This document shows, one piece after another, positions 39,086 to 47,906 of a stretch of 64,000 nucleotides of DNA. The first letter of the stretch is position 1; each line of letters starts with the position of its first letter. The stretch lies in the NCBI GenBank assembly GCA_016791385.1, contig JAEUMR010000010.1, forward strand, positions 1 through 64,000, read 5' to 3'. The position numbers and the translations under genes were made by a program. Origin of the DNA: Hyphomonadaceae bacterium (GTDB taxonomy: Bacteria > Pseudomonadota > Alphaproteobacteria > Caulobacterales > Aquidulcibacteraceae). Below the pieces are notes generated by a model. That model made no database searches. It was not told the DNA's origin and saw nothing but the letters and a program-made list of their open reading frames with translations.

Positions 39086-40768
39086 ATGTCACAACAGGCC
39101 TTGCGGCTTCAGAGCGCCGATTTGGAGCAGTGTGCCGATCAAGCGGCGGCTGTTTCAACACGGATTGGCGCCGATCACGATCAAACCGCGCGCGAAGCTC
39201 AGGCCCTGGCGGCGCTCGCCGGCGAATTCGGCCTGTTCGGCCTTAACCTCGTTCTTGACTGGAAGGATGCCTGGGAAGGCTCCGCCGACGAGCCGTACCG
39301 CCTCGAACAAGACCCAAGCGAAGCCGCCAATGACGGCGCGCCATCGCCGCGCGCGCCCTTCCCAGCCCTGCCTGCAGGACGCTGGCATGTCGAAGCGCGC
39401 TACGCCACCCGCCTCATTCCCGCGACCGACTGGATCGTCATTGCGCTCACCGCTCAGCTGGCTGCGCTTTGGGGCTCCGGGCTTGGCTTGTTCGATCTCT
39501 CGATCGGCCAAGCAGCCGCCTTCGTCATGGGTGCGCTGTCGCTCAAGCTCGGGCTTTGGATCACGGAGAGCTATCGCACTACGCCTGCGCGCATGCGTCC
39601 GGAACGCGGCGTCGGCGGCTTGGCGCTCGGCGCCATCCTCGGCATCTTGGTCGCCAACACGTTTGCGCCCGACGCACGCAGCGCCGCGGCGCTGGCTGCA
39701 ACGCTGCCGTTTGCGGCCATGCTGCTCGCCGGCATCCACGCAGCGCTGGCTATCTGGATCAGCGCCGCGCATCGCAAGGGCGTGTTCGCGGAAACGATTG
39801 TGTTGGTCGGCGCCACTGCATCGGCAGAGCGCTTGGCCGCACGCCTTACCCGTGGCGGCGAAGCACGCGTGGTGGCCATCGTCGACGACCGCCTCTCGCG
39901 TGCGCCAGCGCAGCTTCACTCCATTCCCGTGACCGGCAACGTGGACGACCTGCTGGCATGGCAAGACCTGCCGCACGTCGACCGCATCGTTATCGCCGTC
40001 ACGCAGAAAGCCGAGGCGCGGGTGCGCAGCATCATCGAGCGCATGCGGCCATTGCCGAACCGCGTCGATCTACTCCTCGATTACGACACGACCAGCATCA
40101 GCGGGCGTGGCTTCGACAAGCTGAGCGGGGCAGCCCTCGCCTGCGTCTCCGGCCGCCCGCACAGTGCGCGCCGCGCGCTTCTGAAACGGCTGCAAGACGT
40201 CGCGCTGAGCGCCACGCTGATCGCACTGTTTGCGCTGCCGATGCTGTTCATCGCCGCCGCCGTGAAATTCGACAGTCGGGGGCCGGTGCTCTACCGGCAG
40301 CGCCGCCACGGCTTCAACAACCGCATCATCACCGTGCTGAAGTTCCGCACCATGCGGCACGAGCCTGATGCGCCGCTGCGTCAGGTCACCGCGAACGATC
40401 CGCGCATCACCCGCATCGGCCGCTTCCTGCGCCGCACCAGCCTGGATGAGCTGCCGCAGCTTCTCAATGTGCTGAAGGGCGAGATGAGCCTAGTCGGGCC
40501 ACGCCCCCACGCCGTCGGCATGAAGGCGGCCGAGCGCGATCTGCACGACATCGTCGCGGAATACGCTCATCGCCACCGCGTCAAACCCGGCATCACAGGC
40601 TGGGCGCAGATCAATGGCTCGCGCGGCCCGCTCGAAACGCCCGCAGCGGTGCGCGAGCGGCTGAAGCTCGACCTCGACTATGTCGCGCGCGCCTCGCTCT
40701 GGTTTGATGTGCAGATCCTGCTGCGCACCGCGCCCGCTCTGTTTGGCGACAAGAAAGTCACGCGGTGA
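39086..40768 (+). CDS. hfsE: Undecaprenyl-phosphate sugar phosphotransferase, HfsE-like
   Basis: Initiates polysaccharide synthesis by placing a sugar-phosphate on undecaprenyl phosphate at the inner membrane. A 560-residue protein with an N-terminal Asp/Glu-rich tail, four or five hydrophobic helices at about 110-220, a Rossmann-like middle and the C-terminal bacterial sugar transferase domain (about 370-560): [56 protein letters not shown] and [15 protein letters not shown]. It is the first gene of five rightward overlapping genes in the order hfsE-F-G-H plus another glycosyltransferase. Confidence 0.87.
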   Translation: MSQQALRLQSADLEQCADQAAAVSTRIGADHDQTAREAQALAALAGEFGLFGLNLVLDWKDAWEGSADEPYRLEQDPSEAANDGAPSPRAPFPALPAGRWHVEARYATRLIPATDWIVIALTAQLAALWGSGLGLFDLSIGQAAAFVMGALSLKLGLWITESYRTTPARMRPERGVGGLALGAILGILVANTFAPDARSAAALAATLPFAAMLLAGIHAALAIWISAAHRKGVFAETIVLVGATASAERLAARLTRGGEARVVAIVDDRLSRAPAQLHSIPVTGNVDDLLAWQDLPHVDRIVIAVTQKAEARVRSIIERMRPLPNRVDLLLDYDTTSISGRGFDKLSGAALACVSGRPHSARRALLKRLQDVALSATLIALFALPMLFIAAAVKFDSRGPVLYRQRRHGFNNRIITVLKFRTMRHEPDAPLRQVTANDPRITRIGRFLRRTSLDELPQLLNVLKGEMSLVGPRPHAVGMKAAERDLHDIVAEYAHRHRVKPGITGWAQINGSRGPLETPAAVRERLKLDLDYVARASLWFDVQILLRTAPALFGDKKVTR

Positions 40769-42222
40769 AAGCTGCGCGCCTCCTTGCCGTTGCGCCGCTG
40801 CAGGCGGCGCAAGCGCTGGTCGGCTTTGGCTCCATCGTCGTGTTTACACGGTTGATGAGCGCGGAAGATTTCGGCCGCTATGCGCTGGCGCTGTCCATCT
40901 CGATGGCGGCGCACACGCTGCTGTTCACGTGGGCGGAAGCTGCGGCGTTCCGCTTCTTCGCAACTGCCCAGGCAGCGCGGCGCTTGGCCGATCACTTTGC
41001 CACCCTCCTGGGTATCGCCTTTCTGCTGGGCGGGGCGACGCTGCTGGTGACCGCGTTCATCCTCTCGCGCGCTGGTCTCGCACACGAGGCGTCGTCCATC
41101 GCCGCCTTCGCAGCGGGTGCGGCGTCGCTGCGCTTCGTGACGCGCATCGCGCGCGAGACTGACCGCGCCTCGCTCTCATTCACGCGTTATGCGGTGCTCG
41201 AGACGGCGTACCTCGCGCTCGGCTTCGCGGCTGGCGTTGGGCTTTTGATCTATTTCGACCTTGGCGCAGCCGCCCCCTTTGCCGGCCTTATGCTCGCCGG
41301 CGTGCTCATCGCCATGATCGATGCGCCGCGCCTCTTCGCTCAAGCAAGCGGCGGGTACGTGACGCTCATGCGCACTCAACTCTATGCGCAATATGGGACG
41401 CCGCTGGCGCTGGCGCTTGTTGTTGATCTCGGCGTTCAAGCGCTGGCGCGGACGCTTGTCGCCACGCAAGCCGGCGAAGCTTCGCTTGGCGCCTATGCCG
41501 CCGCGTTCGGCCTGACGCGTCCGCTTGACCTGATTTTCACCGGCGTTGCGGCAACGTTCGCGCCGATGCTGTTCTCTGCCTACGAAAAGGAAGGCGCTGG
41601 CGCAGCCCGCGGCGTCGCCGCCGACGCGTTTGCCTGGCTCTGCGCCTTGACCCTGCCGGCCTGCGTCGGCTTGGCCATGGTGGCCGAACCCCTGACAACG
41701 TTGATGATCGGCAGAGCGCTCAGCGCTGAGGCCGCAGCCGCGATGCCATGGCTTGCGTTCGCCGCGTTGTGCTCGGGCTTTGCTCTGCACTATTGGTCAG
41801 AGGCTTTTCAGCTCACGCACCGCACCGGGCAGCGTGCACTGCTGATGCTCGCGCCTGGCGCGGTGCAACTGATGCTTACGTTTGCACTGGCCCGCACCTA
41901 TGGCGCACAGGGCGCCGCGATCGCTTCGGCGGCCGGCGCTGCGCTTGCGGCGTGCCTGCTGGCGCTGCGCGGCCGCAAGCTCTTCGACATGCCCGCGCCA
42001 AGCGGCGTTCTCGTGCGCATCGCCATCGCCACGGCGAGCATGGCTGGCGTGCTGGCCATGCTGCCGGCAGGCGACGGCGCGGGCTGGTTTGCGCTGCGGG
42101 TAGGCGTGGGCCTCGTAACCTACCTGGCCGTCGCGTCTGCGCTCAATGTGCTGGGCGCTCGCGACCGCATCGTCCGTGCGATCCTACGGCCGGCGCCCGC
42201 CACCGCCGGCGCGGAAGGCTGA
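40765..42222 (+). CDS. hfsF: Polysaccharide flippase, HfsF/Wzx-like
   Basis: A 485-residue membrane protein of the MOP/polysaccharide-transport fold, with about twelve hydrophobic segments, that should flip lipid-linked oligosaccharide across the inner membrane. The GTG start (40765) overlaps the hfsE stop by four bases. The N-terminus LQAAQALVGFGSIVVFTRLMSAEDFGRYAL and the FTRPLDLIFTGVAATFAPMLFSAYEKEGAGAA segment are typical. It lies between HfsE- and HfsG-like genes. Confidence 0.82.
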   Translation: MKAARLLAVAPLQAAQALVGFGSIVVFTRLMSAEDFGRYALALSISMAAHTLLFTWAEAAAFRFFATAQAARRLADHFATLLGIAFLLGGATLLVTAFILSRAGLAHEASSIAAFAAGAASLRFVTRIARETDRASLSFTRYAVLETAYLALGFAAGVGLLIYFDLGAAAPFAGLMLAGVLIAMIDAPRLFAQASGGYVTLMRTQLYAQYGTPLALALVVDLGVQALARTLVATQAGEASLGAYAAAFGLTRPLDLIFTGVAATFAPMLFSAYEKEGAGAARGVAADAFAWLCALTLPACVGLAMVAEPLTTLMIGRALSAEAAAAMPWLAFAALCSGFALHYWSEAFQLTHRTGQRALLMLAPGAVQLMLTFALARTYGAQGAAIASAAGAALAACLLALRGRKLFDMPAPSGVLVRIAIATASMAGVLAMLPAGDGAGWFALRVGVGLVTYLAVASALNVLGARDRIVRAILRPAPATAGAEG

Positions 42223-42226
42223 GCCG

Positions 42227-43147
42227 ATGCGTGAACAGATCATCGCCATTGGGCAAACCTCAACGCCGGTCCGCCTCAGCGTCATCACGCCCGTTCATCG
42301 CTACGACGCTTCGCCGCTGTTGAGGAGCATGCGCGCAGCGCCCGCTGGCGTTGAGTTCATCCTGCTCGACGACGGCTCGCAATCGGCAGCGCTGCTCTCG
42401 CGCCTCGCGGACACGGCATACAAACTTGCCGCCCCTGTGCGCATCATCGTTTGGGAAAAGAACCGTGGTCGGGCGGCCGCCCGCAACCGCCTCGTTACCG
42501 AAGCGCGCGGCGCGTACGTGCTGATGCTCGATGCCGACATGCTGCCGGACGCACCGGATTTCCTGCAGCGCTGGCTCGACGTGGCGGAGCTGCAAGCCCC
42601 GCACGCAGCGTTCGGCGGCCTCTCCCTCCGCCAAGTGTCCGCCACACCGGCGACAGCGCTGCACTACGACATGTTCGCGCGTTCGGACTGCCGTTCCACG
42701 GCGGAGCGCCAGCGCTCCCCAGCGCAATTCACGGCCAGCGCAAATCTCATGGTACGCCGCTCATTTCTTCTGGCTCATCCGTTCGACGACGCATTCGTTG
42801 GTTGGGGCTTTGAGGATGTCGAATGGGCGCTGCGCGCCAATGCGCACGCGCCGGTACTTCACGTCGACAATCCGGCCACGCATGCTGGTTTGGACGATGT
42901 CGAGGCGCTGCTGCGCAAGTCGGCGCAAGCCGGTCCCAATTTCGCGCGCCTGGCGCATCTGCACCCCGCACTCGTTTCGCGCTTCGCCGCCTATCGCGTC
43001 GCCGCCATGCTGCAGCGCCTGCCGCTGCCCCGCTTGTTCCGTCGCATCAGCGCGGACATCGCGCGCATGTCCCTCTTGCCGGCTGCCGTGCGCCGCATCG
43101 CGCTGAAGCTATTTCGCGCCAGCCATTATGCCGAGCATCTCGCATGA
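42227..43147 (+). CDS. hfsG: Family 2 glycosyltransferase, HfsG-like
   Basis: A 306-residue cytoplasmic GT-A glycosyltransferase. RLSVITPVHRYDASPLLRSM at the N-terminus, LLDDGS, NRGRAAARN, LMLDADMLPD (metal-binding DxD) and FVGWGFEDVEWALR (ED motif) are visible. It is thought to extend the lipid-linked oligosaccharide. The start (42227) is the ATG right after the hfsF stop; upstream in-frame residues overlap hfsF. The deacetylase gene overlaps its end by four bases. Confidence 0.85.
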   Translation: MREQIIAIGQTSTPVRLSVITPVHRYDASPLLRSMRAAPAGVEFILLDDGSQSAALLSRLADTAYKLAAPVRIIVWEKNRGRAAARNRLVTEARGAYVLMLDADMLPDAPDFLQRWLDVAELQAPHAAFGGLSLRQVSATPATALHYDMFARSDCRSTAERQRSPAQFTASANLMVRRSFLLAHPFDDAFVGWGFEDVEWALRANAHAPVLHVDNPATHAGLDDVEALLRKSAQAGPNFARLAHLHPALVSRFAAYRVAAMLQRLPLPRLFRRISADIARMSLLPAAVRRIALKLFRASHYAEHLA

Positions 43148-43905
43148 CGCTGACCGCCTATTCACCCCCGCGCAACATCGCGGCAAAGTTCAAGCGCCGC
43201 GCGACCCAGCGCCATGCCGCCCGTCCTGCCACGCTGCGCTTTGACCAGCCGATCCTGTCGATCAGCTTCGATGATTTTCCCGTCAGCGCGGCCGAACACG
43301 GCGCGGCCGTCCTGGAAGCGCACGGCGCCCGCGGCACCTACTACGCCTCAGCCGGACTGGCGCAGACAGAAGGCCCTTGCGGGCTCAATTTCAGCGCAGG
43401 TCACCTTTCGGCGCTCGTCGCGCACGGCCACGAAATCGGCTGCCACACCTTCGGGCACGAAGATTGCGCGCGCCGCAGCGCGCTCGAAACCCTGCGTGAC
43501 CTTGCGCAAAACCGCGACGCACTGGCCGCCATGGGCGCGCCAGCAGCGGCGCAGACGCTGGCGTTTCCTTACGGCGAGACCACCATCGAGTTGAAGCAGA
43601 GCCTGCCGCCACGCTATCGCTGTGCGCGCGGCATTCTGCCAGGTCTCAATGTCGGCGCCGCTGATCTCGCTCAACTGCACGCTTACGCGCTCTTCGGCGC
43701 CAATTGGCGAGGCAATCTGCGCCATGCGCTGAAGCGCGCCGCGAAGAAGAAGGCGTGGGTGATCGGTTTCACGCACGATGTGTTGGCGGCGCCTTCGCCG
43801 TGGGGCACGAGCGTAAGCGAACTCGACGCGCTGCTGACCCAGGCGCAAGCGCTCGGCTTCGCCATCCTTCCCGTCAACGAAGCGCTCGACCGGAGGCGTC
43901 CATGA
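43144..43905 (+). CDS. hfsH: Polysaccharide deacetylase, HfsH-like
   Basis: A 253-residue NodB-type deacetylase. It has SISFDDFP (catalytic base and metal aspartate) and HGHEIGCHTFGHEDC (the two metal histidines), then FPYGE and WVIGFTHDV (C-terminal His), so the metal-binding site is complete. HfsH enzymes remove acetyl groups from GlcNAc in holdfast, which governs adhesion. The true start is the ATG at 43144 (ATGA overlap with hfsG); a much longer in-frame ORF upstream is a shadow of hfsG. Confidence 0.87.
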   Translation: MTLTAYSPPRNIAAKFKRRATQRHAARPATLRFDQPILSISFDDFPVSAAEHGAAVLEAHGARGTYYASAGLAQTEGPCGLNFSAGHLSALVAHGHEIGCHTFGHEDCARRSALETLRDLAQNRDALAAMGAPAAAQTLAFPYGETTIELKQSLPPRYRCARGILPGLNVGAADLAQLHAYALFGANWRGNLRHALKRAAKKKAWVIGFTHDVLAAPSPWGTSVSELDALLTQAQALGFAILPVNEALDRRRP

Positions 43906-44861
43906 TCAAAGTCAGCGTCCTGATCCCGACTTTCCGCCGCCCGGAAAGCTTCGCACGCGCCGCCCGGAGCGTCTTCACCCAACAAGGCGTCGAGAACGTC
44001 GAACTCATCGCCGTCGATAACTCACCCGAAGGCTCCGCGCTCAGCACGTTCGCCGCGCTCTCTAAGGATGCGCCGATCCCGTTCCGCTGGACGCATGCGC
44101 CCAATCCCGGCGTCTCCAGCGCGCGCAACACTGCGCTGGCGCTGGCGCAGGGCGAGTTGATCGCCTGGCTCGATGATGACGAGGAAGCCTCGCCGGGCTG
44201 GCTCGCAGCGCTCATCGCAGTGCGCTGCGAAACGGGCGCACAGAGCGTGTTCGGACCGGTGCAGGCACGCGCCGGCGCCGGGGCAGGTAATGCGCACTTC
44301 CACGAGAAACTCTACACGCGCACCGGCCCGCGTGAGAGCGGCATCGTCGCCAAGCCCTACGGCATGGGCAATTCACTGCAGCCGCGTCGCATGTTCGAAG
44401 ACGGCGCGCCGTTCAATCCCAGCGCCAATCAGCGCGGCGGGGAGGACGACACATTGTTCGCCGCCTGGGCGGAGGCAGGCGCACAATTCGCATGGGCTGC
44501 CGATGCATCGGTGATCGAGCATCTGGGCGCTGAGCGGACGCATCTGCGCCATGGCCTCAAGCGCGCTTTCGCCTACGGCCAGGGGCCCAGCGAAACTTCC
44601 TGGGCGCAACGCGACTACGCTGCGCTCACCCGCCACATAATTGTCGGCGTGGCGCAAACGCTCGTCTTTGGCGCCGTGGGCTTGGCGCTAACACCGCTTT
44701 CAGCCAGACACGGCTTGGACCTCATCGGTCGTGCAGCGCGGGGCGCGGGCAAAGTGTTCTGGTTCTGCGAGCAGCGCTTCTATGGCGCTGCGTTGATCGA
44801 TCAGACCGCGCGCCGCAGCACACGCTCGATCAGAACGACCGACGCATCCGCACCGGCATAA
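43902..44861 (+). CDS. Family 2 glycosyltransferase
   Basis: A 319-residue GT2 enzyme: VSVLIPTFRRPESFARAARSVF, AVDNSPEG, NPGVSSARNTALALA, and LIAWLDDDEEASPGW with the DDD metal motif. RGGEDDTLFAAWAEAG is the ED active-site segment. It follows the deacetylase with an ATGA overlap and is probably the HfsL/HfsJ-type second transferase, but which is not decided. Its last 61 bases overlap the tail of the opposite HfsB-like gene. Confidence 0.83.
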   Translation: MIKVSVLIPTFRRPESFARAARSVFTQQGVENVELIAVDNSPEGSALSTFAALSKDAPIPFRWTHAPNPGVSSARNTALALAQGELIAWLDDDEEASPGWLAALIAVRCETGAQSVFGPVQARAGAGAGNAHFHEKLYTRTGPRESGIVAKPYGMGNSLQPRRMFEDGAPFNPSANQRGGEDDTLFAAWAEAGAQFAWAADASVIEHLGAERTHLRHGLKRAFAYGQGPSETSWAQRDYAALTRHIIVGVAQTLVFGAVGLALTPLSARHGLDLIGRAARGAGKVFWFCEQRFYGAALIDQTARRSTRSIRTTDASAPA

Positions 44862-45463
44862 ATGAGCCCGAGAAGGTTCGCGCCGGCCTCAACCAGCGCC
44901 TGCTTTGCCCGCGACGCTGCAGGTGCAGCCCCCGCGTCTGCGCCAACCACCAGCACGACGCCGTCCATGTGCCGCGCGAGACGGAGGGCGATATCGCTGC
45001 GGTCGAGCGAAGGCGCATCGACGATCGCCACAGCGCCCTCGGCGCGGATTGCATCCCAATAGGCCGGCCCCGGCGGCACGACGACACGTGCGTTCACAGG
45101 CACAGCGCGGGAATCGAACACGCCAGCCTTGATGCGGGTCTGTCCTACGCGATGGAAGTTGAAAGCCGGGCTGATGAGGCTGCCCACTCCGAACAGCGAC
45201 ACACCGTGGACTTCGCCATCCTGCTTCGGCCCGAGCGGTGCGTATTCGCTTAGGGCCTTGGCCAAGCCGTTACGCTTCAGGTTCAGGTCGATCGCGTACA
45301 CATTCGTGTTCTTGCAGGCTTGAGCAATTGCGCAGGCCGCAGTGGTCACGCCCTCGCCGCGCTGCGCACTGACCAGCATCAGCGCCCGGCCCGCGCCGCG
45401 CCGGAACGGCTGCACCGCAAGCGCCTCCAGAACGCCTTCAACGGAGAAGCTCTGTTTGCTCAT
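44801..45463 (-). CDS. hfsB: HfsB-like chain-length ATPase, P-loop lysine absent
   Basis: A 220-residue protein of the CpsD/CapB/Wzc kinase-domain family, working with the membrane co-polymerase encoded upstream. The Walker A region reads SAQRGEGVTTAA where BY-kinases have GEGKST/T; the lysine is Val. The Walker A' segment appears as VYAIDLNLKR. The C-terminus lacks a tyrosine cluster. The product may therefore be a non-catalytic partner. Its start overlaps the HfsA-like stop by four bases, and its 3' end overlaps the glycosyltransferase gene tail to tail. Confidence 0.78.
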   Translation of the reverse strand: MSKQSFSVEGVLEALAVQPFRRGAGRALMLVSAQRGEGVTTAACAIAQACKNTNVYAIDLNLKRNGLAKALSEYAPLGPKQDGEVHGVSLFGVGSLISPAFNFHRVGQTRIKAGVFDSRAVPVNARVVVPPGPAYWDAIRAEGAVAIVDAPSLDRSDIALRLARHMDGVVLVVGADAGAAPAASRAKQALVEAGANLLGLIYAGADASVVLIERVLRRAV

Positions 45464-46986
45464 GCACCACCTTTGACGAGCGTGAGCGAGGGCTTCGTCC
45501 TTGGCGGCTTCTTCGCCGCCTTCACCGGCGCTGCGCGCGGGATTACAGCGAGCACTGGAACATCAAGCGCCCGCGCCGCGCTCGATGGCGTGGGGAAGCT
45601 GCGCCGCATCAAGCCGCGCGAGATTCCTGCCGCAATGGCAATGACAGCCGCAATCAGCAATGTCACGATCATGATCGGCCAGCGCAGGCTCTTGCCTTGC
45701 GTTGGCGTCTCCGCTTGCTGCACGAGGCTAATGTTGTCGGAGGATTCCCCCAGCATGCGGCTGCGGGCGCGCGCTTCCTCGGCGCGCGTGGCGAAGCTCT
45801 GGGTGCTGCTTTCAAGAATCGCACGCTCGCGTTGCAGTTGCCGAAAGCGAGGTTCGAGCTGCTGCATCGTGCGCAACCGGGAGCGCACTTCCTCGCGCTG
45901 CTGCGTGAGGGCGGTCTCGCGCCCGCGCTGGGCGCGGGTTTCCGCCTCCATTGCGTAAAGCTGGCTGGCGATATCCTGGCGAACCGGATTAGCGCCGCGG
46001 CGGGTGATCGTCGGCGGATCGCCGCCAGCGAGGAATGCCTCCAATTGCGCGATGCGCCGATCCACCTCGCGCACGGGCATGGCGTCATCCTGATAGCGCG
46101 ACAGCAATTCCTGGCGTTCGACTTGCGCCTGCACCAATTCGCGGCGGGCGTCGGACTCGCTGTAAAGCTCGATTTGCTCCGGCTCTTGGCCCATGCGTGC
46201 GCGCAGCGCCGCGGCGCGCGCCTGCGCCTCGCCACGTTTGGTTTGCGCATCGAGCAATTGCGTTTCGATATCGCCAGCGCGGGCGGCGAGAGCGGCCATC
46301 TCGCTCTCGAAGTCGCCAATGCTGTTCTCGGTTAGGAATGCTGCAAGCGCCGCGTTGGCTTGCGCCGCGCGCTGGCCAAGATCCTGTGTTTGACTCGACA
46401 GAGCCTCGTATTCGCCGCCGATCAGCACTTGGCGCCGGTGCGCAAGATAGCTTTCGATCAGCGCGTTGAGCGCGGCGGCGGCGATGTCCGGGTTCTTGTG
46501 CTGATAGGAAAGACCGATTGCCGGTGTCTGCGGCGCGGTTTCAATGCTCAGCGCGCGAGAGAAAGCGCGCTCGGCCAGGGCCAGCCTGCGCGCGTCGGAA
46601 CCGCCGCCGGAGGCGATCTCTGGGTAGAGCCGGGCAAGGCCGACGGTCTCAATCGCATGGCGCACCACTGCGCCTGAGCCGATCATGCGCATTTCAGCGT
46701 TTACGACCGCCTGCATATCCGGCGATGCCCCCGCCGACGCGCCGCCCGCCATCGGCTGATAGACATATTCTTCGCCCAGCCGCACCAGCAGTTCGGCGCG
46801 CGCGGTGAAAGTGCGCGGCGCCATCAGCGCCGCCGCCAAGCCGAGTGCGCAAATGGCCCCGCCCACCGCAATCACAAGCCAGCGCTCGCGCCAGAGCATC
46901 GCCACCAGATCGGCCCAGGTCGCCTTCGACGCGCCCATGAGCGCGCCCCATGCGCCCTGGTCAGTCGTTTCCGCCGCGGTCTTCAT
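45460..46986 (-). CDS. hfsA: Chain-length determinant / Wzc-GumC-like protein, HfsA-like
   Basis: A 508-residue inner-membrane protein of the polysaccharide co-polymerase family. One transmembrane helix lies near residue 40 (WLVIAVGGAICALGLAAALM), a Wzz domain with TFTARAELLVRLGEEYVYQP follows, then long coiled-coil helices (about 170-410) and a second helix near 430 (WPIMIVTLLIAAVIAIAAGI). The cytoplasmic end (ALDVPVLAVIPRA) has the usual Pro-Arg boundary to a kinase, but the kinase is a separate gene (HfsB-like). Start at 46986, after GGGAG. Together with HfsB- and HfsD-like proteins it forms the export complex. Confidence 0.83.
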   Translation of the reverse strand: MKTAAETTDQGAWGALMGASKATWADLVAMLWRERWLVIAVGGAICALGLAAALMAPRTFTARAELLVRLGEEYVYQPMAGGASAGASPDMQAVVNAEMRMIGSGAVVRHAIETVGLARLYPEIASGGGSDARRLALAERAFSRALSIETAPQTPAIGLSYQHKNPDIAAAALNALIESYLAHRRQVLIGGEYEALSSQTQDLGQRAAQANAALAAFLTENSIGDFESEMAALAARAGDIETQLLDAQTKRGEAQARAAALRARMGQEPEQIELYSESDARRELVQAQVERQELLSRYQDDAMPVREVDRRIAQLEAFLAGGDPPTITRRGANPVRQDIASQLYAMEAETRAQRGRETALTQQREEVRSRLRTMQQLEPRFRQLQRERAILESSTQSFATRAEEARARSRMLGESSDNISLVQQAETPTQGKSLRWPIMIVTLLIAAVIAIAAGISRGLMRRSFPTPSSAARALDVPVLAVIPRAAPVKAAKKPPRTKPSLTLVKGGA

Positions 46987-47032
46987 CGACGCTCCCACGC
47001 ACCCTCTGGCGCGCGCGCAGCTTCGTCGCATT

Positions 47033-47052
47033 TGGTAAATGATCATTCACCA
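47033..47052. promoter_or_regulatory. 20-bp palindrome between hfsA-like and hfsD-like genes
   Basis: TGGTAAATGA/TCATTCACCA is a 10+10 palindrome with a single mismatch pair. It lies in the 125-bp divergent promoter region of the exporter genes. Such a site could coordinate both directions; its protein is not identified. Confidence 0.5.
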
Positions 47053-47111
47053 CCGCACGCGCAGGTTCAGCGCAACGGCGGATTCTCGGCGCCGCCGCCC
47101 GGGAGGGATTG

Positions 47112-47819
47112 ATGCGCAACGCGGTCACGATTTGGGCCCTGGCGGTCGCCATGGGCTTTGCCGGCTGCGCCAGCTTGGCCCGCAGCGAGGAAGCGCCCGC
47201 TCCGGCTGCGATCACCTATTCCGATGATACGCCGCAATACCGGTTCTTTCCCGGCGACGAGATCGAGGTGACAGTCTTTTCGGCGCCGGAACTGTCGCGC
47301 ACGGTGACGGTGGCCCCCGATGGCCGCATCGCCTTGCCTATGGTCGGCGCGGTGCGTGCGGCCGACCTCACTGCCGGCGAGTTGCAAGATGCGCTCGTTA
47401 GCGCGTACGCGGTACATCTGCGCACGCCCGAACTGAGCGTTACGCCGAAAACCTATGGCTCACGCCAGGTGTTCGTGGGCGGCGAGGTCGCCCGGCCGGG
47501 CATCTACGAGATGCCAGCGCAGATCGACGCGCTGCAAGCCGTCGCCATGGCTGGCGGCTTCTTGCCGACGGCGCGGCGCGGCGACGTGCTGATCCTGTCG
47601 CGCGCGAGCGGGCGCACGCAAGTCAGCGAAGCAGACCTCTCGCCACGCGCCATGCGCGCCGGCTTGCCCAATGCGCAACCGCTGCAGCGCTATGATGTGG
47701 TCTACGTGCCGCGCTCTCGCATCAGCCAAGTGAACCTGTTCATGCAGCAATATGTGCGCGATGCGCTGCCGGTGCAGTTCAGCTTCTATTACGACCTGCG
47801 CGGCAACCGGAATTACTGA
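47112..47819 (+). CDS. hfsD: Polysaccharide export protein, HfsD/Wza-like
   Basis: A 235-residue outer-membrane polysaccharide export lipoprotein. The signal has the lipobox in MGFAGCAS. The poly-export domain follows (YRFFPGDEIEVTVFSAPELSRTVTVAPDGRIALPMVG, then ADLTAGELQDALVSAY), followed by SLBB-like domains (RQVFVGGEVARPGIYEMPAQIDALQAVAMAGG). Start at 47112, after GGGAGG. At 235 residues it lacks much of the C-terminal part of Wza (about 380), as is common in HfsD/GumB-like forms. Confidence 0.85.
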   Translation: MRNAVTIWALAVAMGFAGCASLARSEEAPAPAAITYSDDTPQYRFFPGDEIEVTVFSAPELSRTVTVAPDGRIALPMVGAVRAADLTAGELQDALVSAYAVHLRTPELSVTPKTYGSRQVFVGGEVARPGIYEMPAQIDALQAVAMAGGFLPTARRGDVLILSRASGRTQVSEADLSPRAMRAGLPNAQPLQRYDVVYVPRSRISQVNLFMQQYVRDALPVQFSFYYDLRGNRNY

Positions 47820-47884
47820 GCCGATCGCAAGCTCGTGATCGCGCTCTCGCGTCTGTGACTGGCGCATTCGTCAATGCTGACAGA

Positions 47885-47902
47885 CCCTCCGTTTGAGGAG
47901 GG
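47885..47902 (+). promoter_or_regulatory. Hairpin that hides the ExbD ribosome-binding site
   Basis: CCCTCC (47885-47890) and GGAGGG (47897-47902) form a 6-bp perfect stem with the loop GTTTGA. GGAGGGG is the Shine-Dalgarno sequence of the gene starting at 47907, so it is occluded when the stem forms; this could control translation or act as a thermometer. Confidence 0.45.
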
Positions 47903-47906
47903 GCGA

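Noticed and set aside
42823-43146. Long in-frame N-terminal extension of the deacetylase gene
   Set aside because: It overlaps hfsG in another frame and has no protein-like composition; the ATG at 43144 with an ATGA overlap gives the family length.
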